This document shows, piece after piece, positions 33,475 to 46,403 of a stretch of 64,000 bases of DNA. The notes beneath the pieces were generated by a model. That model was not told where the DNA came from. It ran no database searches and saw only the letters and a program-made list of their open reading frames with translations. Each line of letters begins with the position of its first letter. The stretch's first letter is position 1. The DNA is taken from the NCBI RefSeq assembly GCF_905475395.1, contig NC_058340.1:63094181-63158180 (forward strand), read 5' to 3'. The position numbers and the translations under genes are program-made. Origin of the DNA: Chrysoperla carnea. Its lineage: Eukaryota > Arthropoda > Insecta > Neuroptera > Chrysopidae.

Positions 33475-34974
33475 GCATGATTAAAATTCGCATAAACGAT
33501 TATTTGTAAAGCTATTTTGATAAAAAGTTGACTTTTTGTAAAACTGTTACATCTCAATACATGCAGCATTTTCGATGTTGTTCTGTAGGGTAATCGAAGC
33601 CCAAATCATATAATTAGCTCTAATACAGATCAGGCTTTAAAAAACAAAACCTGAATAAAATCTTCTTAGGGATAGGAGATCGAAAATCGAAGTTATTGAT
33701 AATTGCCTCTTTCTCGACCATTGAAAAAATATTTTTCTACTTTGAACTCAAAGGAGTAAATTGATCAGATTATGAAAACATTTGACAAATTTAGTTTTTT
33801 TAATATCATAAAAAATGATCTCATGATATCATAAATTGACAAGGAAACTCAATAGTTTGAATAAGAGCAGAATTCCTATTATTTTTTCGTAGTTTTTTGG
33901 GTCAAAACTACAGGTTTTTCTGCCCAACACTTCTATTATTACTTAGAGGAGTAATTTATTTTCACTTTTCTCTGTCTCATATTCCTGAATATTCGTTTCT
34001 TGGGTAACCAATTATTATTTATTGTCGAAATTTTAGCCATAATCATAAATTTTACAATAATAATTATTTTTTTCTATTTTCCTTCTTTTATATACTTTTA
34101 TTCGTTAAAAAAGTGAATTTAGTGCCCAAAAAATGTTTTTTACACATTAAAATTATCTCACTTCTGCTGATTATAAAAAGTTTCTGTGAATAAATTTTGA
34201 ATCTGAGACTGGAAAGATAAAAATAAATTGGATAACCATGAATCGAGGTGGACATAGGTATTTGTTTCATTATAATTTTTGAATAGTTCGTTTTTTATAT
34301 TCATAACATTCCAAAGCTTTTATTTTAGTTCGGCTGCTAAGTGTAAAATATGAATTAATTCTAGGTTTTTAAATTACCGACTATTTCTTAATAGGACTCA
34401 TCGAAATATGAAAAACAGTTCAAATTGTGCACATTGATCAAAAAACATTTTTTTGTCTAGATACAATTCGGGTAAATATAAACTGTGAAACAAATGGAAT
34501 CGATACTTTATTCGAAATGCAAAATGCATCTCTAAAGCCATCGAACTGAAATGTTATTAATATAAACAATACTTTTTGTTTACTACAAGCTGGGGAAAAA
34601 CATGTTTTTTTTCTTCGATAGATTATTTTAAAATAGATTTGCAATTATAAATAGTTTATCGAATTCAAATCAATCAACAGTCAAATAATGTCGTTTTGAA
34701 TTAAAATTACTCAGCTTTTAAAGAATTTCAATGTTTATTTTAATTAAATTTTAAATAATTATTCCCTTTTATTTACGCTTTTATTATTTCAAAGGTTAAA
34801 TACGTATACTGAGAGGTACAAAAAATGAGAAACTAAAATAAAAAGAGGAAATTTACATACATTTAATAGTTTAAGAACCAATATTAGCAGGTCTGTGCTT
34901 GCTCCTAAAGTCGAAAATTTTAAGAAATTTTTGTACACCTCCTAAACTTTGCTGTCTTAATATTTAGCCACGAG
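33475..34974. other. AT-rich DNA
   Basis: No supported exon. Minus-strand frames at 34088 and 34438 lack conserved character. Confidence 0.45.
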
Positions 34975-35405
34975 GTTTTGTCTATAACTATACATATAAA
35001 ATACTTTGTCCTGAATGACTAACTGACTGACGGATCAACGTACAGCCTAAACCGTTGACCGTAGAGATCTGAAACTTGGAGAGTGTGTTCTTTGTACGTC
35101 GAAGGCTGGCTGATTATACACCTAACGGGATGAAAAAGAGGGACATAGTTTGTTTGAGACAACGTGATTCCTTGATCCAATCTACTTCAAATTTTGCAAA
35201 AACATTATTTAAAAGAATTGATGGAAGACGTGTATCGTATTTAATTGAAACTGGCAGCTACTCGCCTCTTCGCTGGACGATTTCGATTTCTAAAGAAAAA
35301 TAATTTGGTTTCATAATATAAAGTAACATATATTTCGAGTGTTATGGGTGGAGGGATAAATGAAGCCAAGGTAGGTCCAGCGAAGCGGGTGAGTAACTGC
35401 TAGTC
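34975..35405 (+). repeat. dispersed repeat ending CTAGT (copy 2, plus)
   Basis: It has the same motif order as the minus-strand repeat at 2862-3290: TACTTTGTCCTGAATGACT, GACGGATCAACGTACAGCC, GAGATCTGAAACTTGGAGAG, GTGTTCTTTGTACG, and a GC-rich tail with AGCGAAGCGGGTGAGTAACT GCTAGT. The open frame at 35076-35303 lies inside the repeat and is not an independent gene. Confidence 0.65.
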
Positions 35406-36109
35406 TATCATACAACGAGATCACAATAAAATTTCGAATTTCAAAAATGTACGTACGCTGTTTCAAAACCTTTAAGCAAAAATATTTAGAAATTAAATTA
35501 CAATGTTACGTTTTCTTTACCATTAAATGTATTTAATAATAAACTGTATTAATTTAAGAGTAGGTAATTATTATAAATGAATTTTATTTTAAAAATTAAT
35601 CCTTTAAAAATAAATCTGGAATTCATTTTATTATAATTTGATTTCTTTTACAAAATGTGGCCTTAATTAATGAAGTCAAGCATTTAATTTGATGTTTTAT
35701 AAATAAATTCAATCTTTTAAATGAAAACATATAATTTATTATATTTTTTTGATACATCGCATCAAATAAATTTTATTCAGAAGGTACCAATTGCAGTATT
35801 TGTAATAATAAATTTTATTAAAAAATAATTTGGCAACTTTTCATTTTATATAAATCATAAATATATTCAATTTTCATAACTATATCTAGAAACATTTGCA
35901 AGAGTTTTATCCAATGATTATTTTCTGATACAAAAAATCTATTCTTATACTAAAATTAATTCTAATTATCGGCAATTAATTTGATTTAAAATTTGTCAAA
36001 TGTTGCAACAATTTTCAAGCAAAATATGAAAATAATTTACATTATTGGCCTTCTGCCTCACTCAACAGTTGTCGTTATCTAACTAAGGAGTATACAGAGT
36101 GTCAAGTTT
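35406..36109. other. AT-rich DNA
   Basis: No gene or named repeat was recognised. Confidence 0.45.
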
Positions 36110-36607
36110 AAGGATGTACCAGCATGGTATTTGCAGTTTCTATGTTAAAGCAATGGTACAATTTTTTTTTCGACAGAATTTAACGAAAAATTAAATTTAA
36201 GAATTTAATAATGCTTACTATTAATTCCCAAAGTTTCAGAAATTTTGACCGTTTAAAATGGGAAATAATTATGCCAACGTCCCAATTTCGGTCAATTTAC
36301 GTCAAAATTAATATCTCGAAAGTGAAAATTAATTTCTAATTTTTTTTTTTAGAATTGTATTGTATAAACATTTTTTTCTACTTTTTCTTCCATATATAAT
36401 AATATCATAAAAAATAGGAGAGAGACCGGACATTTTACATGCTTTAAATGGGACATGAACCTCAAAATCGCGTCTTTAAATATCTCGCGATCTAAACGGT
36501 CAAAAATTATGAAATTTTAGGAATTCATAAATAAAGCTATTATAAACCCGAGAAAAAAAATTCGGCCAAATCTGTCGAAAAGTGATTTCATGCTGGTTCT
36601 ACCTTAA
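36110..36607. mobile_element. foldback element with TTAAGGATGTACCAGCATGG ends
   Basis: Left TTAAGGATGTACCAGCATGG and right CATGCTGGTTCTACCTTAA are inverted. Inside, TTTCAGAAATTTTGACCGTT is mirrored by ACGGTCAAAAATTATGAAAT, and an AAATGGGA block occurs on both sides. The outer TTAAGGATGTAC motif resembles that of the TTAAGG family, but the interior differs, so this is a second family with related termini. Confidence 0.75.
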
Positions 36608-37333
36608 GTTGACATATGCCTGAAACTAGAAAAATAACTTTTATCGATGAAAATGCTTCAAGCGAAAAATTTTGGGTGTCTAGGCGTACATATTACGCAG
36701 ACATTAAAATTGATCTAGGTTTTCAAACTCAATGAAAGCTCACTCTACTCCATAACTAATAATCGATAGATGAACATTTTAAATTAGAAATTTGTTATTT
36801 ATTAAAAATGAAACATTTTTTTGTTCCAAAAATTTGATTTATTTCGAAGTAGATGTATGGTTTACCTAATAAATCTGTGTCATTATCGATAAAAAATTGT
36901 TGCTGGAATAGCCGACTTTCCTTTACCTACATGATTTTTGCCACATTACGTTTTCACTTAATTTCAGCCACTAAAATTGAGTGCATAATTAATTTTCAGA
37001 ATAAAACATGATTTTACAAATCACATGTCTCGAGCCATATCTTATTATGAGTGGGTTGATGTTTTACTGTACTTTTAATTCAAACGTGACGTCAATGTCT
37101 ATATTGTTGAATATTTTCAATTCCGGTTTTAAATTTTATATAAATATTATTTTCTATATCTTCAAATTCAATATAAACATTAAACATTTCGAAACTTTTA
37201 AATAGATTTCGTTATAGGTTGCAATTTTTTTGTGGATAGAAAAATTACATCGTTTGAATTTAAAAAATTTTAGATAAATATTTTTTTTTCAGTGTCTAAA
37301 ATGTTTAAATAACAAAATAAGGAAAGTTTTAGT
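36608..37333. other. AT-rich DNA
   Basis: A 65-codon open frame at 37008-37205 is hydrophobic and AT-driven; I do not support it as a gene. Confidence 0.45.
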
Positions 37334-37893
37334 ACAAGATCCGAATTAAGGTCGACCTTCACCCATCTGTTTACCGAATGAAAGTTATTTTTTATGAAAT
37401 GTAAAATATTTACAAATATCCCTGTTGTGGGTTGCCCTAAAAAATATGGTCCAGACAACTTTTAATAAAAACATCAAAACTTGGAAAGCTTGTAAACTTT
37501 ATTTTTTGACTGATATTTTGTGGACAATCATATCACCGTATTTGCAATAAAATTATCTTTATTTATATATGTGAGGCAATGAATTAACAGATGAACGTAA
37601 TTACTATTCACAACTTGTATAAATGCGAAAATAGTGAACGAAAAGAGGCAAACAGCATAGCTGCTGCATATTCTTTATGGCTTTTACTTTCGAGTAGATC
37701 AATATTCGTTAGATATGTAAGTCAGTGAAAAATTTCAAAAAATTTTACTCTTGATATTTTCACTAAAAGTAGTCTGGACCACATTTTTTTAGGCAACCCA
37801 TTGCAGGGATATTTGTTAACATTTTATATTTCATAAAAAATAACTTTCATTCGGTAAAGAGATGGGTGAAGGTCGATCCTAATTGGGATCTTA
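37334..37893. mobile_element. element with ~120-bp inverted ends
   Basis: Left arm 37334-37456 (AAGATCCGAATTAAGGTCGA ... GGTCCAGAC) and right arm 37772-37893 (GTCTGGACC ... GGTCGATCCTAATTGGGATC) are reverse complements, sharing CTTCACCCATCT and GAATGAAAGTTATTTTTTAT. The 315-base centre is unique and non-coding. The open frame at 37270-37458 (minus) lies in an arm. Confidence 0.8.
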
Positions 37894-38561
37894 GACTATT
37901 TATTTAATTTCGATTTCATTTATAATTTTGAAATAAATATAAAACTTTAATTGATAATAAGATGAATTGAATTCGACAGATTGAAGTACCGATCGCGGTA
38001 GCTCCATTCGTAAATCCTAACTTTTTTAAACAGTTTTTAGAGGAACGGAATTTGAAGCACATTCCGATATGTATCATATTCTTAGCTGAGGACTTAAATT
38101 TGTATTTAAAATTTGAAAACAAAATTCATTTTTGTTTACTTCCCGCTTTTGTAATGCGTTCGAAATTTTCAATATATCTACCTGTATATACGCATGTGTG
38201 TTCGTTCTGTCGAAAAAATTAGATAGAAAAAATTTTATGATTTTTTCTAAAATTGATTAATTTTTTTTTTTATTTTGAAAAATCGCAAAAATTCAGGGTA
38301 AAAGTAAGTCGAGTTTCAAACCTTGGGTTTGACAGACTATTGGGCTTAATTATCACATGAATTCGGAAAAAATTGATCCAAATGTAACCTTAACATTTAT
38401 GTCGAGTTTTTGAGAATTATTTCGAATAAAAGTATACAATTAAATATTTCTAATCAATCAATGTCTATATCGATCACTTTTACTTCAAACCGTACAAAAT
38501 GAATGCAATAATGAAAACATAATTAAGCCATATTTATATTTTTAGACAATATATTTATAAA
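37894..38561. other. AT-rich DNA
   Basis: A minus-strand open frame at 37916-38122 has no recognisable motif. No feature is supported. Confidence 0.45.
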
Positions 38562-39042
38562 TAGTACAGTAAAAGATGTTACAAAAATCGGAAAATGAAA
38601 GAAACCGCTCGCATTTTGCTAAAACCTCATGGAATGTGTTTCTTAAGTGACAAATATCATTTGTAAGGCATGAGTTAGTGGCGCAAATGTTTATATTTGT
38701 TAATAAACAATAAATTTTTAATTCAATAAAACGATCAATGTTATAGTTCACTTAAAAAATTAGTAATTAGGCAACTTGTATGACGTAAATGCTAAGTGTT
38801 TGTCAAATAATCGAAAATTATTATACATGTATAACCTATACGTAATTCAAGTTGCTTATTTATTAATTTTGTAAGTCAACTTTAACATTAACCGTTCCAT
38901 TGAATTAACAATTTATTGTTTATTAACAAATAGAAATATTTGCGCCACTAACGCATGCATTCATTACTAATGATATTTGACACCTAAGAAATGCGAGCGG
39001 TTTCTTCCATTTTCCTCTATTTGTAACATCTTTAACTGTGCT
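38562..39042. mobile_element. near-complete palindromic element, ~480 bp
   Basis: Arms 38562-38785 and about 38820-39042 are reverse complements through GAAAGAAACCGCTCGCATTT, GACAAATATCATT, GCGCAAATGTTTATATTTGT, TAAACAATAAATT and AATTAGGCAACTTG. The centre is only about 35 bases, so the transcript or single strand would form a hairpin of over 200 bp. The minus frame at 38542-38751 is incidental. Confidence 0.85.
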
Positions 39043-39690
39043 AATTAATATCTTTTGTCTGAAATTTAATTACATTTTTGAATGTATAATGACGACATAA
39101 AAAACGTATTTTCGAACTAATAAAATAAACATTGAAAATATTAAAATTAAAAATAAACAGTTTTACAAGGTCATTAAAATTGCACTCAGAAACACACAAC
39201 ACATTTGACGTAAACATTATATAGAAAATGTTACAGATTTATTTTTTAATGAAAAACTGTTAATGGATTTCTGCTTAAAATTGATAGATTGTAAAATGAC
39301 ATTGACTTGAATTAATTAAATTTTTGGCCTTACATTTTATAATATAAATAAATAAAAAATTTTTTGATGGTCACGGCTATATTTTTTCTTATAAAATTAA
39401 TTAAAATGTAAACTAAAAATATTATTTCATAATTTAATCGGAAATTTTTAATTAATAAAAATTTTAGTTTTTCAATGAATCAACTAATCGATGATGAAAA
39501 TTGTTGCATTTTTTTTATGGAAATAAAATTATTAAATGTGAGTCATCGATGCTTTCTCACATAAAATTCTTTCTCACATAAAAGAAAGAAAAGATTTACA
39601 TAAAAATTTTTAAACAGGAAAATTTGAGGATTGAAAGACAAAGATTGTTATGGCAAAAATTTCTGCAAATATTTAAACAAAGAGATCTTT
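39043..39690. other. AT-rich DNA
   Basis: No supported feature. A short tandem, TTCTTTCTCACATAAAA, occurs at 39551-39585. Confidence 0.45.
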
Positions 39691-39698
39691 GATACCGT

Positions 39699-40382
39699 CA
39701 GTGCCGGATTAAGCCAGCACGGGGCCTGTAGCAAATTCTGTCAATGGGCCCTTGGTTTGCTTTACGTTCTCAAGTTTAGGGTATTAAATAAAACAAAACT
39801 ATTTCAAATAAACTTTTCTGGATTTAATATGGGCAAATTTAGAGATAACACTTCTTTCAATATCGACTTCTTTAAGAATCTATATTTTATAATAAATCAA
39901 CCAACCACAGTAGACTGGATCGTGACTGAGTTAATAAAATTTAAATAGTTCGCCTGTTTTCTCGAAATACTTATAATCGATATTATATTAAAATCGATAA
40001 AAAAAGGTACAACCTAGGCTACGTAAACTCGCAAAATAAATGTATACTTATATATTAATCTGGCCGCTTGAAGGGTAGAAATGTGGTATAGATGTTAGTT
40101 TAAATATATCGATTATAATTAAACACTAGAACATTTTACGTTAAAAAGTTCGTAAAATACCTACTTATTTTTACGATTTAATGTGACGAAATCGAGTTTT
40201 AGATTTCCAAGTGGAAGTGAAGCATAGCCTAAGCGCATCCCGTTTAAGGAATGCAAGATATTTTGCACTATTATCTAAGTTAATACTTTTTTATTACGGT
40301 CAGACAGTTGGAGCGCGGGGCTCCCAAAATGCGTGGTACTCGTAGCCTTTGCTACTCTTGCTACGTGGCTAATCCGGCACTG
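39699..40382. mobile_element. hAT non-autonomous element with perfect 8-bp TSD
   Basis: Ends are CAGTGCCGGATTA and TAATCCGGCACTG, a perfect 13-bp terminal inverted repeat. The flanks are GATACCGT on both sides (39691-39698 and 40383-40390). The CAGTG terminus, 13-bp repeat and 8-bp duplication are diagnostic of the hAT superfamily. The 684-bp body has no transposase; the open frame at 39631-39948 begins outside the element and is not a gene. Sub-terminal GGGGCC and GGGGCTCCC blocks are GC-rich against the surroundings. Confidence 0.93.
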
Positions 40383-40390
40383 GATACCGT

Positions 40391-43300
40391 ATGTGTTAAA
40401 TGGCATCTGGTATACCATATAATGATAAAAATAACCTACGTGTAATAAATGAAAATTCTCAATGGAACACAGTTATCAGATTTTATTAACTAGACTAAAA
40501 CACCTACTTTTTAAATTTAAGTAATGTAATTATAACAATGCTTACAATAATCAAATTATTGTTCAACAATGAAATGATACACAATATCAGCTGCCCCCAC
40601 TATTCTACCCATATGTGTGTTTTGTATTATAAAAATTGGATGTAAGTAGTATTTTTATATTTTCATTATGTTTTAAAAAAAAAAAACGATTCATGAATGT
40701 AAACTGAATAGTGACAAATGCATATGCGTTGATTGAGGATTCCGTTGTAAGAATATTTATGATTGAAGAATTGGTATTATTGTTAAATAAAGGCTATAGT
40801 ACTGATTCTACATATTTAGTACAAGAGCCATGGATTTTGGTAACCGTGTTTCAAACGACTGCATATGGCCGAATTAATGACAGGGTCATCGACCCTTCAT
40901 CCCTAAGGTTTTCTTGGGAAATTTAATCCAACGATTTTTCTTAACCTAGAAATGAAATATTACCTTAGAAACGAGAGATTTTTCTCTCAAGTCTAGAAGT
41001 CATAGAATTCTACATTAAATATACACTATTTTTTTTCGTTCAAGTTTGGGACTTGGTAGAAATGTTATTTTGGAGTGTAAGTAGCATAGTAAAAATCAGT
41101 TAAACCTGAGATCCTTGGAAATGGTGAAATGGGGGTTGATTTTAGAGGTTGAAACAGTTTTTTTGCGATTTAGGTTGAAAAATGATCTTTTAGCAAAAAA
41201 TATTTAACAGTAAAGTTCTAGATAATAATTGAAATACTTTTGTATGGAACTTTTATCAACTTAAGCTTAAATGTCAAGAGAAAATCACAAACAACTGTTT
41301 TTTTCGTTTTAATTTTTTTTCACGCGCAAAAAAAAAAATTCAATTTACATGAAACTTGGTGAAAGTGTTTTTTTATTACTGAATAAGCATGAATTTATAT
41401 GAAACCAATATTTTTTTTGGAGATTTTTCAAATTTTCCGTTAAAATTGCTTATTTTTTAACGAAAAACTCTTTTGATGTTTTTTTCGATTTTCATACTCT
41501 GCCCATACTTATTTTAACTGTTGAAATGCCTACTTTAAAATGGTCTCTCTATGTGTAAGGTTAATTTTTCATTAAACCGCTTAAAATCCAGAAAAACCGA
41601 AAACAACGATTCTTCATCCGTAAACACGATAGCTCAAAAACGAAAAAAGATATCAAGCTGAAATTTTTATAGGTATCAATTTTTACAAAACTTATTTCGG
41701 AAAATATTTTTAAAAAACCGCATGTTGTATTAGAAAATTTATTACTTCCGGATAAAAACATTGTAATTATACCTGGTCTAGAGATCGAGTAGGTATGCGT
41801 AATTAACTACAGAACCCTCAAAAAGTTTTAGTGAAAAAAAATTTGTATATATAAAATGACTTGGGTACAATAAAATGGTACATTTGTTTGAATTTTTGTT
41901 ATATTTTATATATGTTTGTACAACATTGTATATAACATTATTGTATAGTCAACCTTCTTCAACTCAATTCAAGACACAAAACTGAAAACTTAGCGTATAA
42001 AAGTAGTATGTGATGAATTAAACAACAACAAAAACAACAATAATAAAACAACATAAAATACAACAAACTTTTATAGTAATCATTATTGAATTATTGTGAC
42101 TTAAACCTAATCATTATTGTGACTTCAAATTTTAAATCTGTGCGTTTTTAATTTTAATATTTTATTATTTTGTGTGAATATATAAAAAATTGGTTTTGTT
42201 ATTGTTAAAAGAAGCGCGTGTTTAATAAATATTTTTAAATTTAATTTTAATTTCATTTTAAATTCATAAATCATATTTATTAATTTTTTTTTAATGTTAT
42301 TGGTGTGATTATAAAATTAATTTTTTAAATTATTATACTGACCAGTAAAGAAAGTGACGAAACCAAAAAAAAAGTATCTGAGAAATAATTTTTTTTTTAT
42401 TTAGATAAAATAAGAGAACTAAGGTACTTAATTGTTTAAAAACCTATTATATTGGTTAAATTAAACATGAATATACAATTTTTTCTTCTATATCAAATAT
42501 CATAGACCATTTTTACCCATTGTCAAACTTTAAGCTACTTTTGACCCTGAGTATTGTTGTAATTACGAGTTGAGTTTGTAGTCTATAGAGGAATTGGTTG
42601 AGGTCTGAAGTTTTTAGCCCTTGAGTTCAAAAATGGTTCACTATTACAGAAATTTTGTCCGGGCTATCTTTTCCTAAATACTGTTGAATCATATAATAAA
42701 CATTGCTATAGAAAACTTCTTTAGTATATTTGGCTCAAAAAATATACTCTTTCTTAATAAAAGTTCTTATTTTGTCTGATTTCGATTTTGGGATATATGA
42801 TATTTAATGCTATTTGCAAAAAAAAAAAAAAATTCTGCCAATATCATAAGATAATCAATTTCAACCAGTGGTGGTTTCTGGGGGGTGGCATATCTGAGTG
42901 ACCACCCAGAGCCTCGCGCTAAAAAAAGTCTTTTCATTGATGTTACTTTTAAAACGGTTCTCGAATATAATCGGTTATCGAAAATATTGTGATAATTGTT
43001 AATTGAATAAAAATATTTTTGGATTCTTAAATTCAATCTCAACCGCGAATGTCTTGCAAAAAGTACACGACCCAGGGCCTCGCGTTGGCTAAAACCTTCA
43101 CTGATTTTCACTATGTTAGAGCACAAAGCACCTTCATAGTATAAAGTCGACATTTAACTTTGCAGATTTGTATTTTCTGGTCAAAGAAAGATACGGTTTG
43201 CTCTGGGAAATTTAAGATATTTTTAAATTTTAGTATTGACAGAAAATTATTTTCTTAATCGACTTCAACAGTTTCTTCGATTACAAAGGCTCCTTCTTTA

Positions 43301-44079
43301 GTATTTTACTCTATCGAATTTAACTACATATTTTTGTAATATATACTTCTAAATTTTGCAATTACAATACAATTTTTTATTTGTGCTCTAAATTCATTGC
43401 CGATCAGTGTATATTTTGATTTATTTAATAATTTTTATTCTAATGATAATATTTACGGTGGTCTGTTTTTCTATAAGAAAATTTTAATTTTATGAAGTGA
43501 TTTTTGGTTTGAAAATAAATTTTGTTTGAATATAATTATTATTATTGCATTTTAAAAATGAAATTTTGGTAATAAGCCAAAATTTTTTTTAATGTCTAGT
43601 AAAACTAGTTATCATTTCCGGAAAACATTTTTTTAAAATATCATGTTTTTGGCCATCTATCTAATTTATGTATTATAGTTTAGAAGAAATTACAACTCGA
43701 TGAATTGTAATTTTTCATATTGAGCGTCACCGATGCAGATGTCAAAGTTTTTAAAATACGGTTAATATGGTCAAATAATAATTGTGGGCTTTGATCTTTC
43801 GATCATTAACAACTTTCTTTCTTTCGAAAATTAATAATGTTTTCTTTGTAATCTATACACATGTTTTTCTTGGCATTCAACATGGCTAAAATTGTAAGAC
43901 AAATTACTTTTTTCCAACCGGATTTAAAAAGTATTGAAATTGGTACAATATTGAATATACGTATGGCTTTTATTTTGGATGGTAGAACCATTGTGATCCA
44001 AGTTACATTTTTATGTTTGTGAGGAAATAAAGAAAAGGTGTTTGCAAGCTTTAAGGTAATGAATGGTTTTTTACTGGTT
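40391..44079. other. long AT-rich stretch with few landmarks
   Basis: No exon is supported. It contains a fragment of the GACGGACAG repeat around 41630-41680 (TATCAAGCTGAAATTTTTAT) and a GC-richer patch at 42864-43110 beginning CAGTGGTGGTTTCTGGGGGG, which resembles one hAT end, with GGCCTCGCG repeated at 42910 and 43076. I could not find its partner end. The minus-strand 128-codon frame at 42767-43153 crosses this patch and looks repeat-derived. Confidence 0.45.
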
Positions 44080-44250
44080 TAATATTTTTTTTTTTTTAAA
44101 GTGAGAGGTGTCGTCGGGCACCCGATAGGAACTATGTTCATTTCGCTATTATTTATGTATAATCTATTGATGTAGATGGGTTTTGACCTGACGACCTTAT
44201 GCATGTGGAGTGGCCACCGTAATCACAAGACCATGTTCCTATTGAGAATA
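44080..44250 (-). repeat. tRNA-like SINE (copy 1)
   Basis: On the minus strand, ATGGTCTTGTGATTACGGTG GCC is followed about 30 bases later by GTCAGGTCAAAACCC, an A-box/B-box-like arrangement, and then a body ending in CCTATCGGGTGCCCGACGAC. Part of the same body occurs at 45463-45530. It is likely a tRNA-derived SINE, not a functional tRNA. Confidence 0.45.
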
Positions 44251-44789
44251 CTATAAATATTTCAATATAATAAACTATAGAAAAAGGACCCCTCCGACTA
44301 ACGCGTCATAAGAAATACAGCTACAATAAATATTAATAACCCTTGTTGGGAAAATGGAAAATCAGTATTAGGTATATTAAATTATTTTTATTTCAAGAAA
44401 TAATATTCGTTTTTACACATTAAAAAATCAATTCTTAATATAGTAAGAAGATGATATTTTTCGGGAAATGATGATAAATGGCATTTGGATGAATGTGGCA
44501 TTGAAGTAATGAAAATTTTCTACCAACGAAAATCTTTATTTAGTATGATTATGTAACAGTAGATTATTAAATTTTCAATGTATGTCATAAATGCAATCCA
44601 TACAATTATATATGCATCCATACAATTCTATAATTAAAGTAGTGTATCGTTACCATGGAATATGCGCTACTCTATTATAGTTGCATATAATTTTTTACGA
44701 TATTAATTCTTTTCTAAAAATTAAAAAGACTTAGCTAAATAACTCCAACATAACCGATGTGATGTCTAATGCAATCATCGTCAATCCTT
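44251..44789. other. AT-rich DNA
   Basis: No supported feature. Confidence 0.4.
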
Positions 44790-44965
44790 ACGGATATTAT
44801 AAATGGGAAAGTAACTCTCTCTGTCTGTCTGTATGTTTCGCAAATACGCCAAAACTACTAAACCGATTTAAATGAAATTTGGTAAAGAGATAGTCTAGAG
44901 GCTGAGGAAAGCCACAGGCTACTTTTTAATGCGAAAAAGGGCTGTTGGGGGTTGTAAGGGGTGAG
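44790..44965 (+). repeat. RTE/LINE-like repeat tail
   Basis: It starts TACGGATATTATAAATGGGA, continues through GTCTGTCTGTATGTTTCGC, AAAACTACTAAACCGATTTA AATGAAATTTGGTA and GGCTACTTTTTAATGCG. This order is typical of a widespread class of insect interspersed repeats related to RTE or Helitron ends. There is no reading frame. Confidence 0.5.
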
Positions 44966-46403
44966 CATCAATAATTTAAAAAGTTCTATACGATAATTTT
45001 TTCTACACGAAATGCACCACTATATGCCCTTTACTAATATATATAATTAATGAAATATAATATTTTATATTTTTATTTGGGTTACTATTATTTATTCAAT
45101 TTAAATAATTATTTTTCAAAAATTAAATTTATTTTAATTTATAATAATCATAACTATTGCACATATGGTGGCCGTAATGTATTGTTGAACACCACTTTAA
45201 ATTTTCTTATAAATTAGTGTCTGCCATTGATAAAGACAGCATATAGCTATTTTAAAAGGTGATGATTGTCTTTAATTTCCTATTACCACCATTTTTTAGT
45301 GCGAGAGACTGAAAAATAGAGGTAAGAGAAAGAGAATTGATAAATTGATATTAAGACGTTATGCTTTATAAAATGGAAACCTTGCTCGACATATTTCGTC
45401 GTAATCTAATTTGGCGGAAAAATATTTCATACAAATGTAGCTTGTTACTTGATAAATAAATAAAGAACGAGAGGCATGGCGGGACACCCGGTAGGAGCTG
45501 TATTCCTTTCGTACGTTGGTACATTATAAATATAGCGAATACTTTTTTTATTTGCATGATATTTTTTCTGAAAATTTAAGGTATTAATTTTAGAAGGCAA
45601 ACACCTGTTTAAAGAATTTAATTTTATAGCTACTTCTGATTTAGTCGTCAACCCAATATGTGAGTACATTATGTTTGGTTTGATAAGGATATTTATTATG
45701 ACATAACATACAAATTGCATTGTAATTAATTTAAATTATCTCTGCTTTCTTTAACTTCAAATAATTTCGCAACTCATTTTTTTAAATGATAAAACTGAAT
45801 CGATTGAAAAAGTTTTAGTTTATTTTGGGGTCTTTTCTTTGTTGCACTTTTTTTGATTTAACCTCGAAACCAATAAAAATTAAAACGATAACGTGCATGC
45901 CGTTCTTTTTCCTCTATTTATATAATTTTTCTTCTATTTCTGACTAGTTACAAATATGGACTGTTCTTAAACCTAGTGTGCTAAGTCGAGTTGGAAATTG
46001 AAAGTTGGTGTCACTCTAAACTATATAAATGTCTGTATTGGGGGAGACTATATCAATGACAGACTTTAGTTTAAATTGTTGTTAGCAACCGGTCTCTCAG
46101 CTAATAATCTGAACTCTGAATCATAATATAAATAATAATAAATGTTTTTCGCTAATAATATACACTTAACAAAATTTATGCACTTAAAGTTGTTTTTATA
46201 ATATTTTAACGCAAACGTTAGTAATAATTTTTTTAGACGCACCGAGGTTATTAACATCATTTTTGTATAAAATTAGATTTTTGAAAAATATTAGGTTATT
46301 ATTTACTTTCGGAATAAATAATATTTGTATTTCTTTATTTTTTCATAAACTGAAGACAAGAAATCTTAAATAGACCGTTTAAAATCAAGCGTTTGTTTCG
46401 AAC
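44966..46403. other. AT-rich DNA with partial SINE body
   Basis: It contains GAGAGGCATGGCGGGACACC CGGTAGGAGCTG at 45469-45500, related to the body of the SINE at 44080-44250. Minus frames at 45366, 45445 and 46066 are not supported as genes. Confidence 0.45.

Noticed and set aside
42864..43110. Complete hAT element starting CAGTGGTGG
   Set aside because: One end looks right but no matching inverted end or 8-bp duplication could be found nearby.
42767..43153. 128-codon minus-strand frame
   Set aside because: Crosses a GC-rich repeat patch with duplicated GGCCTCGCG; includes a poly-Phe run from an A-tract and no known domain.
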